From Flavobacterium ginsengisoli (lineage in GTDB: Bacteria; Bacteroidota; Bacteroidia; Flavobacteriales; Flavobacteriaceae): 64,000 nt of DNA. The stretch is from contig NZ_CP121110.1 in assembly GCF_029625315.1 (NCBI RefSeq), forward strand, positions 1,541,501 to 1,605,500, written 5' to 3'. Made by a program: the position numbers and the translations under genes. This document shows, one piece after another, positions 45,462-55,809 of the stretch. The notes under the pieces are model-generated. The model was not told the origin of the DNA. It worked only from the letters and a program-made list of their open reading frames with translations, and searched no databases. Within the stretch, counting starts at the first letter, position 1; each line of letters opens with the position of its first letter.

Positions 45462-47556
45462 TTACATTCCTTGTGCTTGAATCGCGGTAATTACCACTGT
45501 ATTGATAATATCATCAACTGTACAGCCACGGCTTAAATCGTTTACAGGTTTGTTCAAACCTTGTAGCATTGGCCCAATTGCCAAAGCTCCAGTTTCTCTT
45601 TGAACAGCTTTGTAGGTGTTATTTCCTGTATTCAAATCTGGGAAAATTAATACGCTGGCTTGCCCTGCAACCTCAGAATCTGGCATTTTGCTCTTTCCTA
45701 CGCTTAAATCAACTGCTGCATCGTACTGAATTGGTCCTTCAATTTTTAAATCAGGTCTTTTTTCTTTTACAATTGCTGTAGCCGTTCTTACTTTATCAAC
45801 CTCATCTCCTTTTCCTGAAGATCCAGAAGAATAAGAAAGCATTGCTATTTTTGGTTCAATTCCGAAAGCTAAACTTGATTCTGCAGAAGAGATCGCAATT
45901 TCTGCCAATTGCTCTGCTGTTGGGTTTGGATTAATGGCACAGTCTCCAAAAACAGAAACTCGGTCTTCTAAACACATAAAAAATACAGAAGAAACTACAG
46001 AAGAATTGGGTTTTGTTTTGATGAATTGCAAGGCTGGTAATATAGTATGTTGCGTTGTATGCGCTGCACCAGAAACCATTCCGTCTGCGTGACCTTTGTA
46101 TACCATCATGGTTCCAAAATATGATACATCTTCCATTAAATCTCTTGCCATTGTAATACTTACGTTTTTAGCTTTTCTAAGCTCATAATACGTATTAGCA
46201 TAATCCTCATACATTTCAGATTCTATCGGATTGATGATATTTACTTTAGAAAAATCAAATGTAATTCCGAGTTCTGCAACTTTACTTTCGATTTGTTTTT
46301 TGTCTCCAATAATAGAAATATCAACCACATCCATGTCTAACAATCTTGATGCTTGCAGTAATAATTCTATCATCATTTCCTTCTGGCAATACGATATGTT
46401 TTCTATGCTGTTTGGCTCTTTTAACCATGTTGTACTGAAACATTTTTGGAGTCATACCTTCTGGCTGAAAAGTAATTACTCTTTGCGATAAAGCTTCAAT
46501 TTCAACATACTTTTCAAAAGTATTAATTGATGTTTCAATTTTGTGTGTATTGTTAGCGTAAATCTCCGATTTAATCGAACCAATTTTATTGGTAATATGG
46601 TAAGTTCCCCCATCAACAGCAATAATTGGCACAATAGGAGAAAGTCCATCAATAAGCTTTAAAATACTTTCTTCTGGAACAATATTTCCTGTTAGAATAA
46701 TTCCTGAAATCGTCGGGTAATTTGCCGATTCATTTGCTTGTAAAGCTCCTAAAATAATATCTGAACGATCTCCTGGAGTAATAACTAAAGCATTGTCATG
46801 CAAATGCACTAAATAATTGTGCAATTGCATCGCTCCAACACTGTAATGCCCAATTTCGTTATTGAGATAATTTTCTCCAAATAAAACTTTAGCATTCAAT
46901 TCGTGTACAATCTCCTGCATTGTTGGGTTATTAAGGCTCGATATCAACGGAATTGTATTAACCAGCACATTTGATGGTAAACTTTTTTGCAAACTACTGG
47001 TAACCAACTCTATATTTTCTGGTTGCACTTTATTAGCAAAAACCGATAAAACCTCAACTTCTTTTACTTTAAAAGAATCATAAACCAAATACAAACTGTC
47101 TAAAAGCTCTTCTAAGGTTTTACCAACTCCAGAACCTACAATTATAGTTGGAATTCCAAGGTTTTTTGCAATTAAAACATTTAAATCTAATTCGATTGAA
47201 GTTCCTTCACCCGTAAAGCTAGTTCCTTCAACCAAAACAAAATCGAAACGTTCTTCGAGTTTTTTGTATTTCTCGATAATGGTGTCTAAAACTTCTCCTA
47301 TTTTTCCTTTATTCTTTTTCTTAATCAATCTGCTTTTGGTAATGGCATAAGCATCATCAAACTCAATATCTAGGTTAAAATAGGATAAAACTGTTTCGAT
47401 ATGATTATCTACTTCTCCATCAACAAAATCTTCTATTATAGGTCTAAAATACCCTACTTTGGCCGTTTTACCAATCAGAATACTCATTAATCCGAGTGTA
47501 ATAATTGATTTACCACTATTATGGTCGCTAGTGGCTATATATATTGCTTTACTCAT
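45462..47556 (-). pseudogene. pta: Phosphate acetyltransferase (long form), frameshifted in this assembly
   Basis: Interconverts acetyl-CoA and acetyl phosphate; it feeds ackA. Reconstructed to 697 residues, the usual long form. The N-terminal P-loop-like domain has ATSDHNSGKSIITLGLMSIL and a DRTGG region (VITPGDRSDIILGALQAN). The C-terminal catalytic domain has VLPEGNDDRI, then HGVADGMVSGAAHTT-like KGHADGMVSGAAHTTQHTIL, FGDCAINPNPTAEQLA, MLSYSSGSSGKGDEVDKV and FPDLNTGNNTYKAVQR. One extra base in GCTTGC (46351-46356) breaks the frame; GCTGC restores RIITAASRLLDMDVVDI. Confidence 0.94.
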
Positions 47557-47598
47557 AATTTATATTTTTGAAACTATATGTATTTTAAATGTAAAATT

Positions 47599-48672
47599 CT
47601 AAAACCAGCGTCTTTTCTTGAAATAGATTATCAATCCTATTACAAGCAAAAGCATAATCCCCATGACTACAAAATAGCCATTTTGGGTTTTGAGTTCCGG
47701 CATGTTTTCAAAGTTCATTCCGTACACTCCAACAATAAAAGTAAGCGGAATAAATATGGCCGAAATTATGGTCAGCGTTTTCATGATTTCATTCATTTTT
47801 CGGCTTTGCTCCGAGAAATAAAAGTTTGAGGCACTTTCTAATGCACTCATATCCGATTCTATCTGTTCTAAAAGTTCCAGACTTTTTTGATGCAGTCTAA
47901 TAAAGAAATTAAATGTTTCTTTCTGAATTAAGCCGTTTGATTCGTCATCATCTTTAATTGTTTTTAAATAATATAAGGAATCTCTAAGTGGCACAATGGA
48001 ACGTTTTAAAAAATTAAAATTATCACGATGGTTTTCAATTTTTTCAAGAATAACAGGATGTGCTCCTTTTTTAGCCTGATTAATTAATTCTTCGATTTTA
48101 TCTTCTTCATCTTCAATCGTAATGTAGAAGTTTTCCATTACAGCATCAAGCAATAAATAAAGGAGATAATCTACTTTTTTAGTTCTAACAATTCCTGCGT
48201 GTGTGCGAAGACGCTCTCTGATATGCGTAAAAAAATCGCTTCGTTTTTCTTGAAAAGAGATTAGAAGTCCATCTTTCAAAATAAAACTGATTTGTTCGAC
48301 ACTAAGATTGTCCGAATACTCAGAAGGTAAAAGTGATTTTATATTGAAGAATAAAACGTTTTGCTGTTCTTCTAGCTTGGTTCTTTTGGTGGTATTTAAT
48401 ATATCGGCTAAAAGAAAATCATCAAGTTTAAAATGAGCACCAATCGTTTTAATAAGATTAATGTCATTTAAGCCATGAATATTTAACCAATTGTTTTTAG
48501 TATAATCAAAACAAGAATTTAGAGCCAAGACGGTAAACTTATCGTATTCAATAACATCGGCATCATCGTATACAAAAAGTCGCATTTCGGTCTCATGCTC
48601 TTTATGTGAGCCTGTATACTCTAAAGTAATGTGTTGCAGCTTGCGTCCTTTCTTGTATTTGATCTTTCTCAT
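47599..48672 (-). CDS. corA: CorA-family magnesium/cobalt transporter
   Basis: A 357-residue CorA-type divalent cation channel. The soluble N-terminal domain includes LNSCFDYTKNNWLNIHGLND, and a long helix (SDMSALESASNFYFSEQSRK) leads to the two C-terminal membrane helices. The selectivity motif is YGMNFENMPE in FIVGVYGMNFENMP, the GMN signature. The C-terminus IIYFKKRRWF is basic and cytoplasmic. It lies 42 bp upstream of pta and may be cotranscribed with it. Confidence 0.95.
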   Translation of the reverse strand: MRKIKYKKGRKLQHITLEYTGSHKEHETEMRLFVYDDADVIEYDKFTVLALNSCFDYTKNNWLNIHGLNDINLIKTIGAHFKLDDFLLADILNTTKRTKLEEQQNVLFFNIKSLLPSEYSDNLSVEQISFILKDGLLISFQEKRSDFFTHIRERLRTHAGIVRTKKVDYLLYLLLDAVMENFYITIEDEEDKIEELINQAKKGAHPVILEKIENHRDNFNFLKRSIVPLRDSLYYLKTIKDDDESNGLIQKETFNFFIRLHQKSLELLEQIESDMSALESASNFYFSEQSRKMNEIMKTLTIISAIFIPLTFIVGVYGMNFENMPELKTQNGYFVVMGIMLLLVIGLIIYFKKRRWF

Positions 48673-48792
48673 TCATGAAAATTTACAATAGTAATATTAC
48701 GAAAAAGATTCCGAACAGGAAATGACAATTATCAGTTTGTGAAAAACCTATATTTAAACGAACTGTGGTGCATTTCTACATAATTGATACAA

Positions 48793-48827
48793 ACAAAAAA
48801 ACCGAGCCATTTCTGACTCGGTTTTCA
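48793..48827 (-). terminator. Terminator after dnaK
   Basis: ACCGAGCCA pairs with TGACTCGGT; on the minus strand a T run follows. It lies 41 bp after the dnaK stop. Confidence 0.85.
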
Positions 48828-48836
48828 TATTCAATT

Positions 48837-48859
48837 GTAAAGACGCAATACGTCTTTAC
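48837..48859. repeat. Short palindrome GTAAAGACG...CGTCTTTAC
   Basis: Perfect 9-bp stem with a CAATA loop. It resembles GTAGAGACG-type palindromes found between genes in many bacteria. It adds a second hairpin at the 3' end of dnaK. Confidence 0.7.
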
Positions 48860-48867
48860 GGAGTAAT

Positions 48868-50751
48868 TTATTTTACCTCTTCGAATTCAACGTCTTCAAC
48901 GTTATCTCCAGAAGACTGCTCTTGTTGTGGAGCAGCTTGTTGACCTTCACCACCTTGAGCGTACATTGCTTCTGTAGCTGTTTTCCAAGCTGCATTAACA
49001 TTGTCTAATCCTTTTTGGATTGCATCAAGATCTTGAGATTGGTGAGCCATTCTCAATTCAGTTAAAGCATATTCGATAGCTGTTTTTTGCTCATCTGTCA
49101 ATTTATCTCCCAATTCTTTCAATTGACTTTCAGTTTGGAAAATAGTACTGTCAGCTTCGTTCAATTTCTCAGCTCTTTCTTTTGCAATTCTGTCAGCATC
49201 AGCATTAGCTTCAGCGTCTTTTTTCATTTTTTCGATTTCTTCAGCTGTTAATCCAGAAGAAGCTTCGATACGGATATCGTGAGATTTTCCAGTTCCTTTA
49301 TCAGTTGCTGAAACTTTGATGATACCATTAGCATCGATATCGAAAGTTACTTCGATTTGAGGAACTCCTCTTGGTGCTGGTGGAATACCGTCTAAGTGGA
49401 AACGACCGATAGTTTTGTTATCAGCAGCCATAGCTCTTTCTCCTTGTAATACGTGGATTTCAACAGATGGTTGAGAATCAGCGACAGTAGAGAATACTTG
49501 AGATTTTTTAGTTGGGATAGTTGTGTTAGACTCGATTAATTTAGTCAATACACCACCCATAGTTTCGATACCTAAAGAAAGAGGTGTTACGTCAAGTAAC
49601 AATACATCTTTTACATCTCCAGATAAAACTCCACCTTGAATAGCAGCTCCAATAGCAACAACCTCATCAGGGTTAACACCTTTAGATGCTTTTTTACCGA
49701 AGAATTTTTCAACTTCGTCAGCAATTCTTGGCATACGAGTAGAACCTCCTACAAGGATTACTTCGTCGATATCAGATGTAGATAAACCTGCATCTTTTAA
49801 TGCTTTAGCAACTGGCTCCATAGAACGTTTTACTAAAGAATCAGATAATTGCTCAAATTTAGCTCTTGTTAATTTTTTAACTAAGTGTTTTGGTCCAGAA
49901 GCAGTAGCAGTTACGTATGGTAAGTTGATTTCTGTTTCAGCAGAAGATGATAATTCAATCTTAGCTTTCTCAGCGACTTCTTTCAAACGCTGTAATGACA
50001 TTGGATCTAAACGTAAATCAATACCTTCTTCAGTTTTGAATTCGTCAGCTAACCAGTCAATAATAACTTGGTCAAAGTCATCACCACCTAAGTGAGTATC
50101 ACCATTTGTAGATAATACTTCAAATACACCGTCTCCTAATTCAAGAACAGAGATATCAAAAGTACCTCCACCTAAATCGTAAACAGCAATTTTTTGATCA
50201 TTTCCTTTTTTATCTAATCCGTAAGCAAGTGCAGCAGCAGTTGGCTCGTTGATGATACGCATAACTTTAAGACCAGCAATCTCTCCAGCTTCTTTTGTAG
50301 CTTGACGTTGCGCATCGTTAAAGTATGCAGGAACTGTAATAACTGCCTCAGTTACTGTTTGACCTAAATAGTCTTCAGCAGTTTTTTTCATTTTTTGAAG
50401 TGTCATTGCAGACAATTCTTGAGCAGTGTATAAACGACCGTCAATATCCACACGTGGAGTATTGTTGTCACCTTTTACTACTTTGTAAGGAACTCTTTTT
50501 GCTTCATTTTCAGTTTCAGCAAAAGTGTGTCCCATAAAACGTTTAATAGAAGCAATCGTTTTTGTAGGATTCGTTACTGCTTGTCTTTTTGCAGGATCAC
50601 CTACTTTAATTTCTCCACCTTCAACAAAAGCGATGATAGATGGTGTAGTTCTTTTTCCTTCTGCGTTAGGGATAACAACTGCTTCGTTACCTTCCATTAC
50701 AGAAACACAAGAGTTCGTCGTACCTAAGTCAATTCCGATTATTTTACCCAT
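48868..50751 (-). CDS. dnaK: Molecular chaperone DnaK (Hsp70)
   Basis: ATP-driven chaperone for folding and for protecting unfolded proteins. 627 residues. N-terminal ATPase: [54 protein letters not shown] and [10 protein letters not shown]. The substrate domain includes [18 protein letters not shown] and [20 protein letters not shown]. The C-terminal lid ends with the glycine/glutamine-rich [18 protein letters not shown] and [10 protein letters not shown]. No dnaJ or grpE is adjacent. The 5' region contains repeated TGACA/TGTCA motifs. Confidence 0.99.
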   Translation of the reverse strand: MGKIIGIDLGTTNSCVSVMEGNEAVVIPNAEGKRTTPSIIAFVEGGEIKVGDPAKRQAVTNPTKTIASIKRFMGHTFAETENEAKRVPYKVVKGDNNTPRVDIDGRLYTAQELSAMTLQKMKKTAEDYLGQTVTEAVITVPAYFNDAQRQATKEAGEIAGLKVMRIINEPTAAALAYGLDKKGNDQKIAVYDLGGGTFDISVLELGDGVFEVLSTNGDTHLGGDDFDQVIIDWLADEFKTEEGIDLRLDPMSLQRLKEVAEKAKIELSSSAETEINLPYVTATASGPKHLVKKLTRAKFEQLSDSLVKRSMEPVAKALKDAGLSTSDIDEVILVGGSTRMPRIADEVEKFFGKKASKGVNPDEVVAIGAAIQGGVLSGDVKDVLLLDVTPLSLGIETMGGVLTKLIESNTTIPTKKSQVFSTVADSQPSVEIHVLQGERAMAADNKTIGRFHLDGIPPAPRGVPQIEVTFDIDANGIIKVSATDKGTGKSHDIRIEASSGLTAEEIEKMKKDAEANADADRIAKERAEKLNEADSTIFQTESQLKELGDKLTDEQKTAIEYALTELRMAHQSQDLDAIQKGLDNVNAAWKTATEAMYAQGGEGQQAAPQQEQSSGDNVEDVEFEEVK

Positions 50752-50837
50752 TTTTTATATATTTAATTTTGATTTTATTTTAATAACTCAGGTGGCATAA
50801 GTCAATCTTTGTGCCAATATAAAAAACTAAATAAAAT

Positions 50838-50930
50838 TGTCAGTTTTAGCGTCAGCGCCCTAAAATCTATCTGACAACATGACATTTTCGTCGCCTGACA
50901 TGTATGGCATATCGTTGTTTTACATGTCAT
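50838..50930. promoter_or_regulatory. Cluster of CTGACA/TGTCAG motifs upstream of dnaK
   Basis: TGTCAG at 50838, CGTCAG at 50850, CTGACA at 50871, ATGACA at 50879, CTGACA at 50895 and TGTCAT at 50925. Six related motifs in 93 bp, 90-180 bp upstream of the dnaK start. Minus-strand CTGACA is followed by an AT stretch and TATATTGG, so one copy may be a -33 element. Confidence 0.5.
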
Positions 50931-50978
50931 TATTTACTTATTAACCAAATTATACTTCTTAATTTCTTTCAAAAAATA

Positions 50979-50986
50979 TATATTTG
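50979..50986 (+). promoter_or_regulatory. Flavobacterial -7 box TATATTTG
   Basis: Matches TAnnTTTG, 30 bp before the ATG at 51017. It overlaps a TTG (50984) that opens a longer ORF, so 51017 is the better start. Confidence 0.55.
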
Positions 50987-51016
50987 AGACATTTTAAAAA
51001 TTCTTATATTGAAAAA

Positions 51017-52501
51017 ATGAAATGGTTCCCTTTAGTCTTATTTCTTCTGTTTTCTGGATTGGCCATTTGCCAGACAAAAAACAGCATTCAAATCACAGGA
51101 AAAATCACAGGAAAAATTCCAGACATAATTGAATATACCTTACCAATTCACGGAATCGATTATTTCGGATTTACAGATTCAGCCCAAATCGATCCAAATG
51201 GCAATTTTCAAATTATTATCCCATTAGATAAAACTTCTTTTATTGATTTATCCAACAGTTACAAATCTTACGGAACTCTAATTGCAGAGCCAGGTATGGT
51301 TTATAAAGTCACCATTAATACTGAGAATTCTGAAAACAAATTTGCAGTAGAATCTCCAAACCAAAAAGGTCAGGTGCTTTACAATCAAATTCCAAATCGA
51401 AGCATGATTGTAGGCGGACATTTTGAACTCGAAACAAAAAAATATCTGCAAGACAGTATTCCTTCAGAAATAGAACAAAAAATAGAGCAAAGCAAAGAAG
51501 CTGAAATGGCAGGATTTAAAAAGCTTCTTAAAGAAAAAGTAATTTCAAAAGATTTTTATCATCTCGTAGAAATAGACCGAGATTATTTTCATAAGGGAAT
51601 ACAAGGAAGTCTCGCTTTTATTAACTATTTGTTTGTGGCAGAAAACAAAAACAAACTTTCCAACGAACAATTTACTAAAATGTGGAAAGAAATTTTCCAA
51701 TCAAATCCTGTTACAAATCCTGAGCTTTTAAGTTCACCATGGTTTTATTTTTATGTCGAAAATTTTCTTCGTTACAACGAATTAATTCTTGAAAAAACAG
51801 ATCCTAAAATATTAGCTGAATTTCATAAAAAAGGCCAGATTCATACACATAACATAGACAATGCAAAAAAATATTTGTCAGGACTTCAGTTAGAATATTA
51901 CTTTGCCGCCTACATTTATTATGAAGCGATAAACAATAATTACGAAAAAGAATTAATTACTCTTTTCGATCTATTCAAAAAAGAATATCCTTCAAGTTCG
52001 TATACGCCCTTTTTGGAACCCGTTATTATACCAATTATTGCCTTTCAAAATAAACAGGCGGAACCATTAAATGAAAAAGTTAAATTCGTAAACAATGCTT
52101 CACACCTTAACTCTGTAAATGATGTTATAAAAAGTCTAAACGGAAAACAATATTACATTGATATTTGGGCGACATGGTGTGGTCCTTGTAAAGCCGAATT
52201 TAAAGACAATGCGAAACTTTACCAATTGTTAAAATCAAAGAATATAACGATGGTTTATATCTCTATCGATAAAGAAAGTAGAGAAAAACAATGGAAAGAA
52301 ATGATTCATTTTTATAATTTAGAAGGATATCACATTAGGGCAAATGAAAAATTAGACGCCAATTTAAGAAGCCTATATGGTAATCAGTCTATGGGAATTC
52401 CATGGCATTTTTTGACAAACGAAACCGGAGATATTATAAAGAAAAATATTAGCGGCCCATCTGAAATAGAAAATTTAGAAAAACAGCTAAACAACAATTA
52501 A
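51017..52501 (+). CDS. TlpA-like thiol:disulfide protein with N-terminal DUF4369-like domain
   Basis: 494 residues from MKWFPLVLFLLFSGLAICQT, an exported protein. The N-terminal ~110 residues are beta-rich (SIQITGKITGKIPDIIEYTL, FQIIIPLDKTSFIDLSNS), as in DUF4369. A long helical middle follows. The C-terminal thioredoxin domain (about 355-494) has YIDIWATWCGPCKAEFKDNA (CxxC) and the cis-proline MGIPWHFLTNETGD. Likely a periplasmic disulfide reductase of the Bacteroidota type. It lies 8 bp before the antiporter gene and may be cotranscribed with it. Confidence 0.88.
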   Translation: MKWFPLVLFLLFSGLAICQTKNSIQITGKITGKIPDIIEYTLPIHGIDYFGFTDSAQIDPNGNFQIIIPLDKTSFIDLSNSYKSYGTLIAEPGMVYKVTINTENSENKFAVESPNQKGQVLYNQIPNRSMIVGGHFELETKKYLQDSIPSEIEQKIEQSKEAEMAGFKKLLKEKVISKDFYHLVEIDRDYFHKGIQGSLAFINYLFVAENKNKLSNEQFTKMWKEIFQSNPVTNPELLSSPWFYFYVENFLRYNELILEKTDPKILAEFHKKGQIHTHNIDNAKKYLSGLQLEYYFAAYIYYEAINNNYEKELITLFDLFKKEYPSSSYTPFLEPVIIPIIAFQNKQAEPLNEKVKFVNNASHLNSVNDVIKSLNGKQYYIDIWATWCGPCKAEFKDNAKLYQLLKSKNITMVYISIDKESREKQWKEMIHFYNLEGYHIRANEKLDANLRSLYGNQSMGIPWHFLTNETGDIIKKNISGPSEIENLEKQLNNN

Positions 52502-52509
52502 ATACCAGA

Positions 52510-53811
52510 ATGGAAAACTACACCATCATCATTTTCATATTAGCCATTGTAATTGGTCTTTCTGCGTTTGCAGAAAAATCAAAACTTCCCTACCCGATTC
52601 TTCTTGTTATTGTCGGAGTTGGAATTGGTTTTATTCCAACAATGAATGAAATCGAAATTAATCCAGAAATTATTTTCTTGATTTTTCTTCCTCCATTGCT
52701 TTATGATGCTTCTTTTAATATTTCTCCTAAACATTTTAAAACAAATTTAAGCACAATCAGCACTTTAGCGATTCCGTTAGTATTTCTTACTACATTCTGG
52801 ATTGCGGTTGTTTCTCATTACATGATTCCAGGCATGACATGGCCTTTGTCTTTTGTACTTGGAGCTATTCTTTCTGCCACAGATGCTGTTGCGGCTGTAA
52901 ATATTACAAAAGGTCTTGGCATACCCGAAAAAACACTTACAATATTAGAAGGCGAAAGTCTTATTAATGATGCTTCTGCTCTTGTTGCTTATCGCTTTGC
53001 AGTTGCAACCGCAATGGGTTCAGCATTCATTATCTGGAAAGCCGCTTTTCAGTTTGTTTTCTTGCTCGGAGGCGGTTTTTTGGTAGGTGTAGTAATGGGA
53101 AAAATATTAGGAATCATACTTAGAACAGTTAGAAACAACATTAATGTCGTTGTGAGTTTTATGCTTTTAATGCCTTTTCTCACCTATCTTGTTGCCGAGC
53201 ATTTACACGTTTCTGGGGTTATAGCAGTTGTTTTCTTAGGTTTGGCAATGGCGCGTTTAAGCAGTAAAGCTTTTCCTGACCACTTAAAAAACAGCTCCAA
53301 AAGTCTTTGGGATGTTATTATCTTTTTACTCAACGGATTAATTTTCATCTTAATCGGACTCAATTTTAGATATGTTCTAGAAGATATAGAGAATGATATG
53401 ATTTTGCCTTACATTGGTTACGCTGTAGTTATTACAATCGTTGCACTATTAACCAGAATGACAAGGGTCTTTTTTCAGAAGAAAAATCTGCAGAAAGCCT
53501 TTCAAAGCAATAAAAAGGGAAAACGAAAAATTAGTGAGCATGCCCTACTCGATTTTGGCAACAGCCTAATTATAAGCTGGTCAGGAATGCGAGGCATTGT
53601 TTCTTTGGCAATTGCTATGGGACTTCCAAAATTTTTAGAAGATGGAACTCCGTTTCCACATCGCAATGCCATCATTTTTATTTCTATAGCAACGGTATTA
53701 TTGACTCTGATTGGGCAAGGATTAACACTGCCATGGATTGTTAAAAAAATAAAACAAATAGAAGAGAAAAAACAACTAAACCAACAGACTCCCAAAACAA
53801 ATATTGACTAA
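52510..53811 (+). CDS. CPA1-family Na+/H+ antiporter
   Basis: A 433-residue inner membrane antiporter with about 12 hydrophobic helices. Typical CPA1 motifs are FLIFLPPLLYDASFN (early helix), SATDAVAAVNI and LEGESLINDASALVAYRFAV with the transport Asp, then SWSGMRGIVSLAIAMGLP. It exchanges Na+ or K+ for H+ to control pH or salt. The C-terminus is a short charged tail. The role within this locus is not clear. A small membrane protein gene follows 16 bp after the stop. Confidence 0.93.
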   Translation: MENYTIIIFILAIVIGLSAFAEKSKLPYPILLVIVGVGIGFIPTMNEIEINPEIIFLIFLPPLLYDASFNISPKHFKTNLSTISTLAIPLVFLTTFWIAVVSHYMIPGMTWPLSFVLGAILSATDAVAAVNITKGLGIPEKTLTILEGESLINDASALVAYRFAVATAMGSAFIIWKAAFQFVFLLGGGFLVGVVMGKILGIILRTVRNNINVVVSFMLLMPFLTYLVAEHLHVSGVIAVVFLGLAMARLSSKAFPDHLKNSSKSLWDVIIFLLNGLIFILIGLNFRYVLEDIENDMILPYIGYAVVITIVALLTRMTRVFFQKKNLQKAFQSNKKGKRKISEHALLDFGNSLIISWSGMRGIVSLAIAMGLPKFLEDGTPFPHRNAIIFISIATVLLTLIGQGLTLPWIVKKIKQIEEKKQLNQQTPKTNID

Positions 53812-53827
53812 CTAACCTCAAAAAACG

Positions 53828-54296
53828 ATGGAACAGGAATTAAAAGGCCAATTTGACGAATTTGAAAAACCAGAAATAATAAGACGTAAATTGCTCCCTT
53901 GGTGGATCAAAATCTTTTGCTGGATTTTTATGCTTATGAGTGTAGGTGCAATAGCTTCGCTTATTACAAATCTCTTTGTTCCAAATGTAAATTTATCTCT
54001 TTACGGATTTTCTACCAATACAGCTTATTCAGGAATTGGACTTTTTATTATCGCAGTTATGCTTTTAAAAGGATTTGCTCGCCTACTCGCTTTGGTTTGA
54101 AAAATCAAATGCCATTACGATTGCCAAAATAGATGCAATAGTTGGTATTGCAATATGTATTGCTTCACTATTCATTCTCCCTTTTAGCACTGCTGACGGT
54201 CATTTTTCTTTACGTTTAGAAATTTTGCTTCTAATTCCGTATTACTGGAAAATTAATAAAATAGAATATGAATGGGATAATCTTGAAACCATTTAA
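53828..54296 (+). pseudogene. Hypothetical membrane protein, frameshifted
   Basis: Reconstructed to 155 residues with about four hydrophobic segments: WIKIFCWIFMLMSVGAIASL, YSGIGLFIIAVMLLKGFA, AIVGIAICIASLFILPFS and a C-terminal region ending NKIEYEWDNLETI. Family not recognised. The frame breaks at an extra base in GCTCGC (54077-54082); restoring GCTGC gives KGFAAYSLWFEKSNAITIAK. It lies 16 bp after the antiporter stop and is probably cotranscribed with it. Confidence 0.7.
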
Positions 54297-54378
54297 ATCT
54301 TGAAAAAGTTGAATTATCATTTGATAAAATAAATGTAACTTTACTTATTTCACTGATATTCAATCAAAATCAAAAGAG

Positions 54379-54840
54379 ATGACTTCAGATATTCTAACAA
54401 CAACACAAAATTCAGAAATCGTAACCACACGAATTTTGAATTTTCCGCAAGAACTTGTTTTTAAAGCATGGAGCAATCCAGAACATTTGAAAAATTGGTG
54501 GGGACCAAAAGGTTTTACCAATACGTTTCATGAATTTGATTTTCACGAAGGCGGAATATGGAAATTTACCATGCACGGCCCTGAAAGAGGAAATTTTGAA
54601 AATGAATGCGAATTCATAAAAATAGACAAACCTAATCTTATTGCTTGGAAACGCCATTCGAAACCGCTTTTTCAGATTTTAACCACTTTTGAAACTCTTG
54701 CTGAAAATGAGACCAAAGTAGTTTTTAAAATGCTTTTTGAAACTGAGGCAGAATGCCAGAAACTAAAGCCTTATGTTGTAGATAAAAACGAAGAAAACTT
54801 TGACAAACTTGAAATTGAATTGTCTAAAATGAATTTATGA
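54379..54840 (+). CDS. SRPBCC / AHSA1 domain protein
   Basis: A 153-residue START-like domain protein of the Activator of Hsp90 ATPase homologue group. The pattern FPQELVFKAWSNPEHLKNWW then GPKGFTNTFHEFDFHEGGIW and KFTMHGPERG is typical, as is the late TFETLAENETKVVFKMLFET. These proteins have a hydrophobic pocket; many are stress-related but their ligands are unknown. No signal peptide. It stands between the small membrane protein and a TlpA gene, probably as its own unit. Confidence 0.93.
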   Translation: MTSDILTTTQNSEIVTTRILNFPQELVFKAWSNPEHLKNWWGPKGFTNTFHEFDFHEGGIWKFTMHGPERGNFENECEFIKIDKPNLIAWKRHSKPLFQILTTFETLAENETKVVFKMLFETEAECQKLKPYVVDKNEENFDKLEIELSKMNL

Positions 54841-54899
54841 AAACATAATTCATTACATTTACCATAATCATCAATCATTAAACAATCAAAATCAATCAC

Positions 54900-55685
54900 A
54901 TGAAAAAAACTATTTTCCTTGCGATACTATTCGCAACGCAACTTTTTTACGCTCAAAACAAAGTTGCTAAAAAACCTGAAACCGTTATTATCATCAACAA
55001 CGAAATTGCTACAATGGATCAAGTGATCAAATATGGCAATGAAGGTTATGTAAAATCAATGAATAAAGGTGTTAGTGAAGAACAACGAAATGCTCTAGCA
55101 AAAAAGTTTGGCGATAAAATTGGTGATAGAGAATTTATAGTGGTCGTAGAAGTTTTTACCGAACAAGAAAAAATCGAAAACGATAAAAAAAATCAAACCG
55201 CCGCTGCCGAGCAAAAACCTCAAGTCAAACAAGAACAATTTATCTTAAACGTAAACGATCAAGCCAAAGACTTCACTCTAAAACTTGTAGACGGAAAAGA
55301 AGTAAAACTTTCTGATTTGAAAGGAAAAGTGGTACTAGTAAATTTTTGGGCAACCTGGTGCGCACCGTGCTTACAAGAGTTTTATGATATTCCATCAAAA
55401 ATTCTTGAACCATTTAAAAACGATAATTTTGTGTTTTTAGCAATCTCAAGTGGTGAAGCTGAAACTGCGGTGGCTAAAAAAGTAGTAAAGCTAAAGAATG
55501 ACGGTCTAGACTTTAATTTCGGCGTCGATCCAAAAGAAGTGATTTGGAATCAATATGCAATGAATGCAATTCCTAAAAACTTCTTAATCGATCAAAACGG
55601 AATTATAAAATATGTGGCCGTAGGAAATGCAGAAGGAAACTTAGACAAGATAGCAAGCGAAATCAAAAAACTGCTTTCTAAATAG
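54900..55685 (+). CDS. TlpA-like thioredoxin-fold protein (long form)
   Basis: A 261-residue secreted redox protein with signal peptide MKKTIFLAILFATQLFYAQ. An N-terminal region of about 90 residues includes KPETVIIINNEIATMDQVIK. The C-terminal thioredoxin domain has VLVNFWATWCAPCLQEFYDI (CAPC active site) and MNAIPKNFLIDQNGI (cis-proline). It likely reduces disulfides in exported proteins. This is the third TlpA-type protein in the window, after 14344 and 51017. Confidence 0.9.
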   Translation: MKKTIFLAILFATQLFYAQNKVAKKPETVIIINNEIATMDQVIKYGNEGYVKSMNKGVSEEQRNALAKKFGDKIGDREFIVVVEVFTEQEKIENDKKNQTAAAEQKPQVKQEQFILNVNDQAKDFTLKLVDGKEVKLSDLKGKVVLVNFWATWCAPCLQEFYDIPSKILEPFKNDNFVFLAISSGEAETAVAKKVVKLKNDGLDFNFGVDPKEVIWNQYAMNAIPKNFLIDQNGIIKYVAVGNAEGNLDKIASEIKKLLSK

Positions 55686-55809
55686 ATTATTCCACTAGAA
55701 TATTTGTAATCTCAAAAACAAAAAAAAATTATGCATGCATAGTAATTTTATGTAATTCGTCTATTTTTTATTCGTAATTTCGAGGTTTTAATAAAATACA
55801 ATATTCAAA

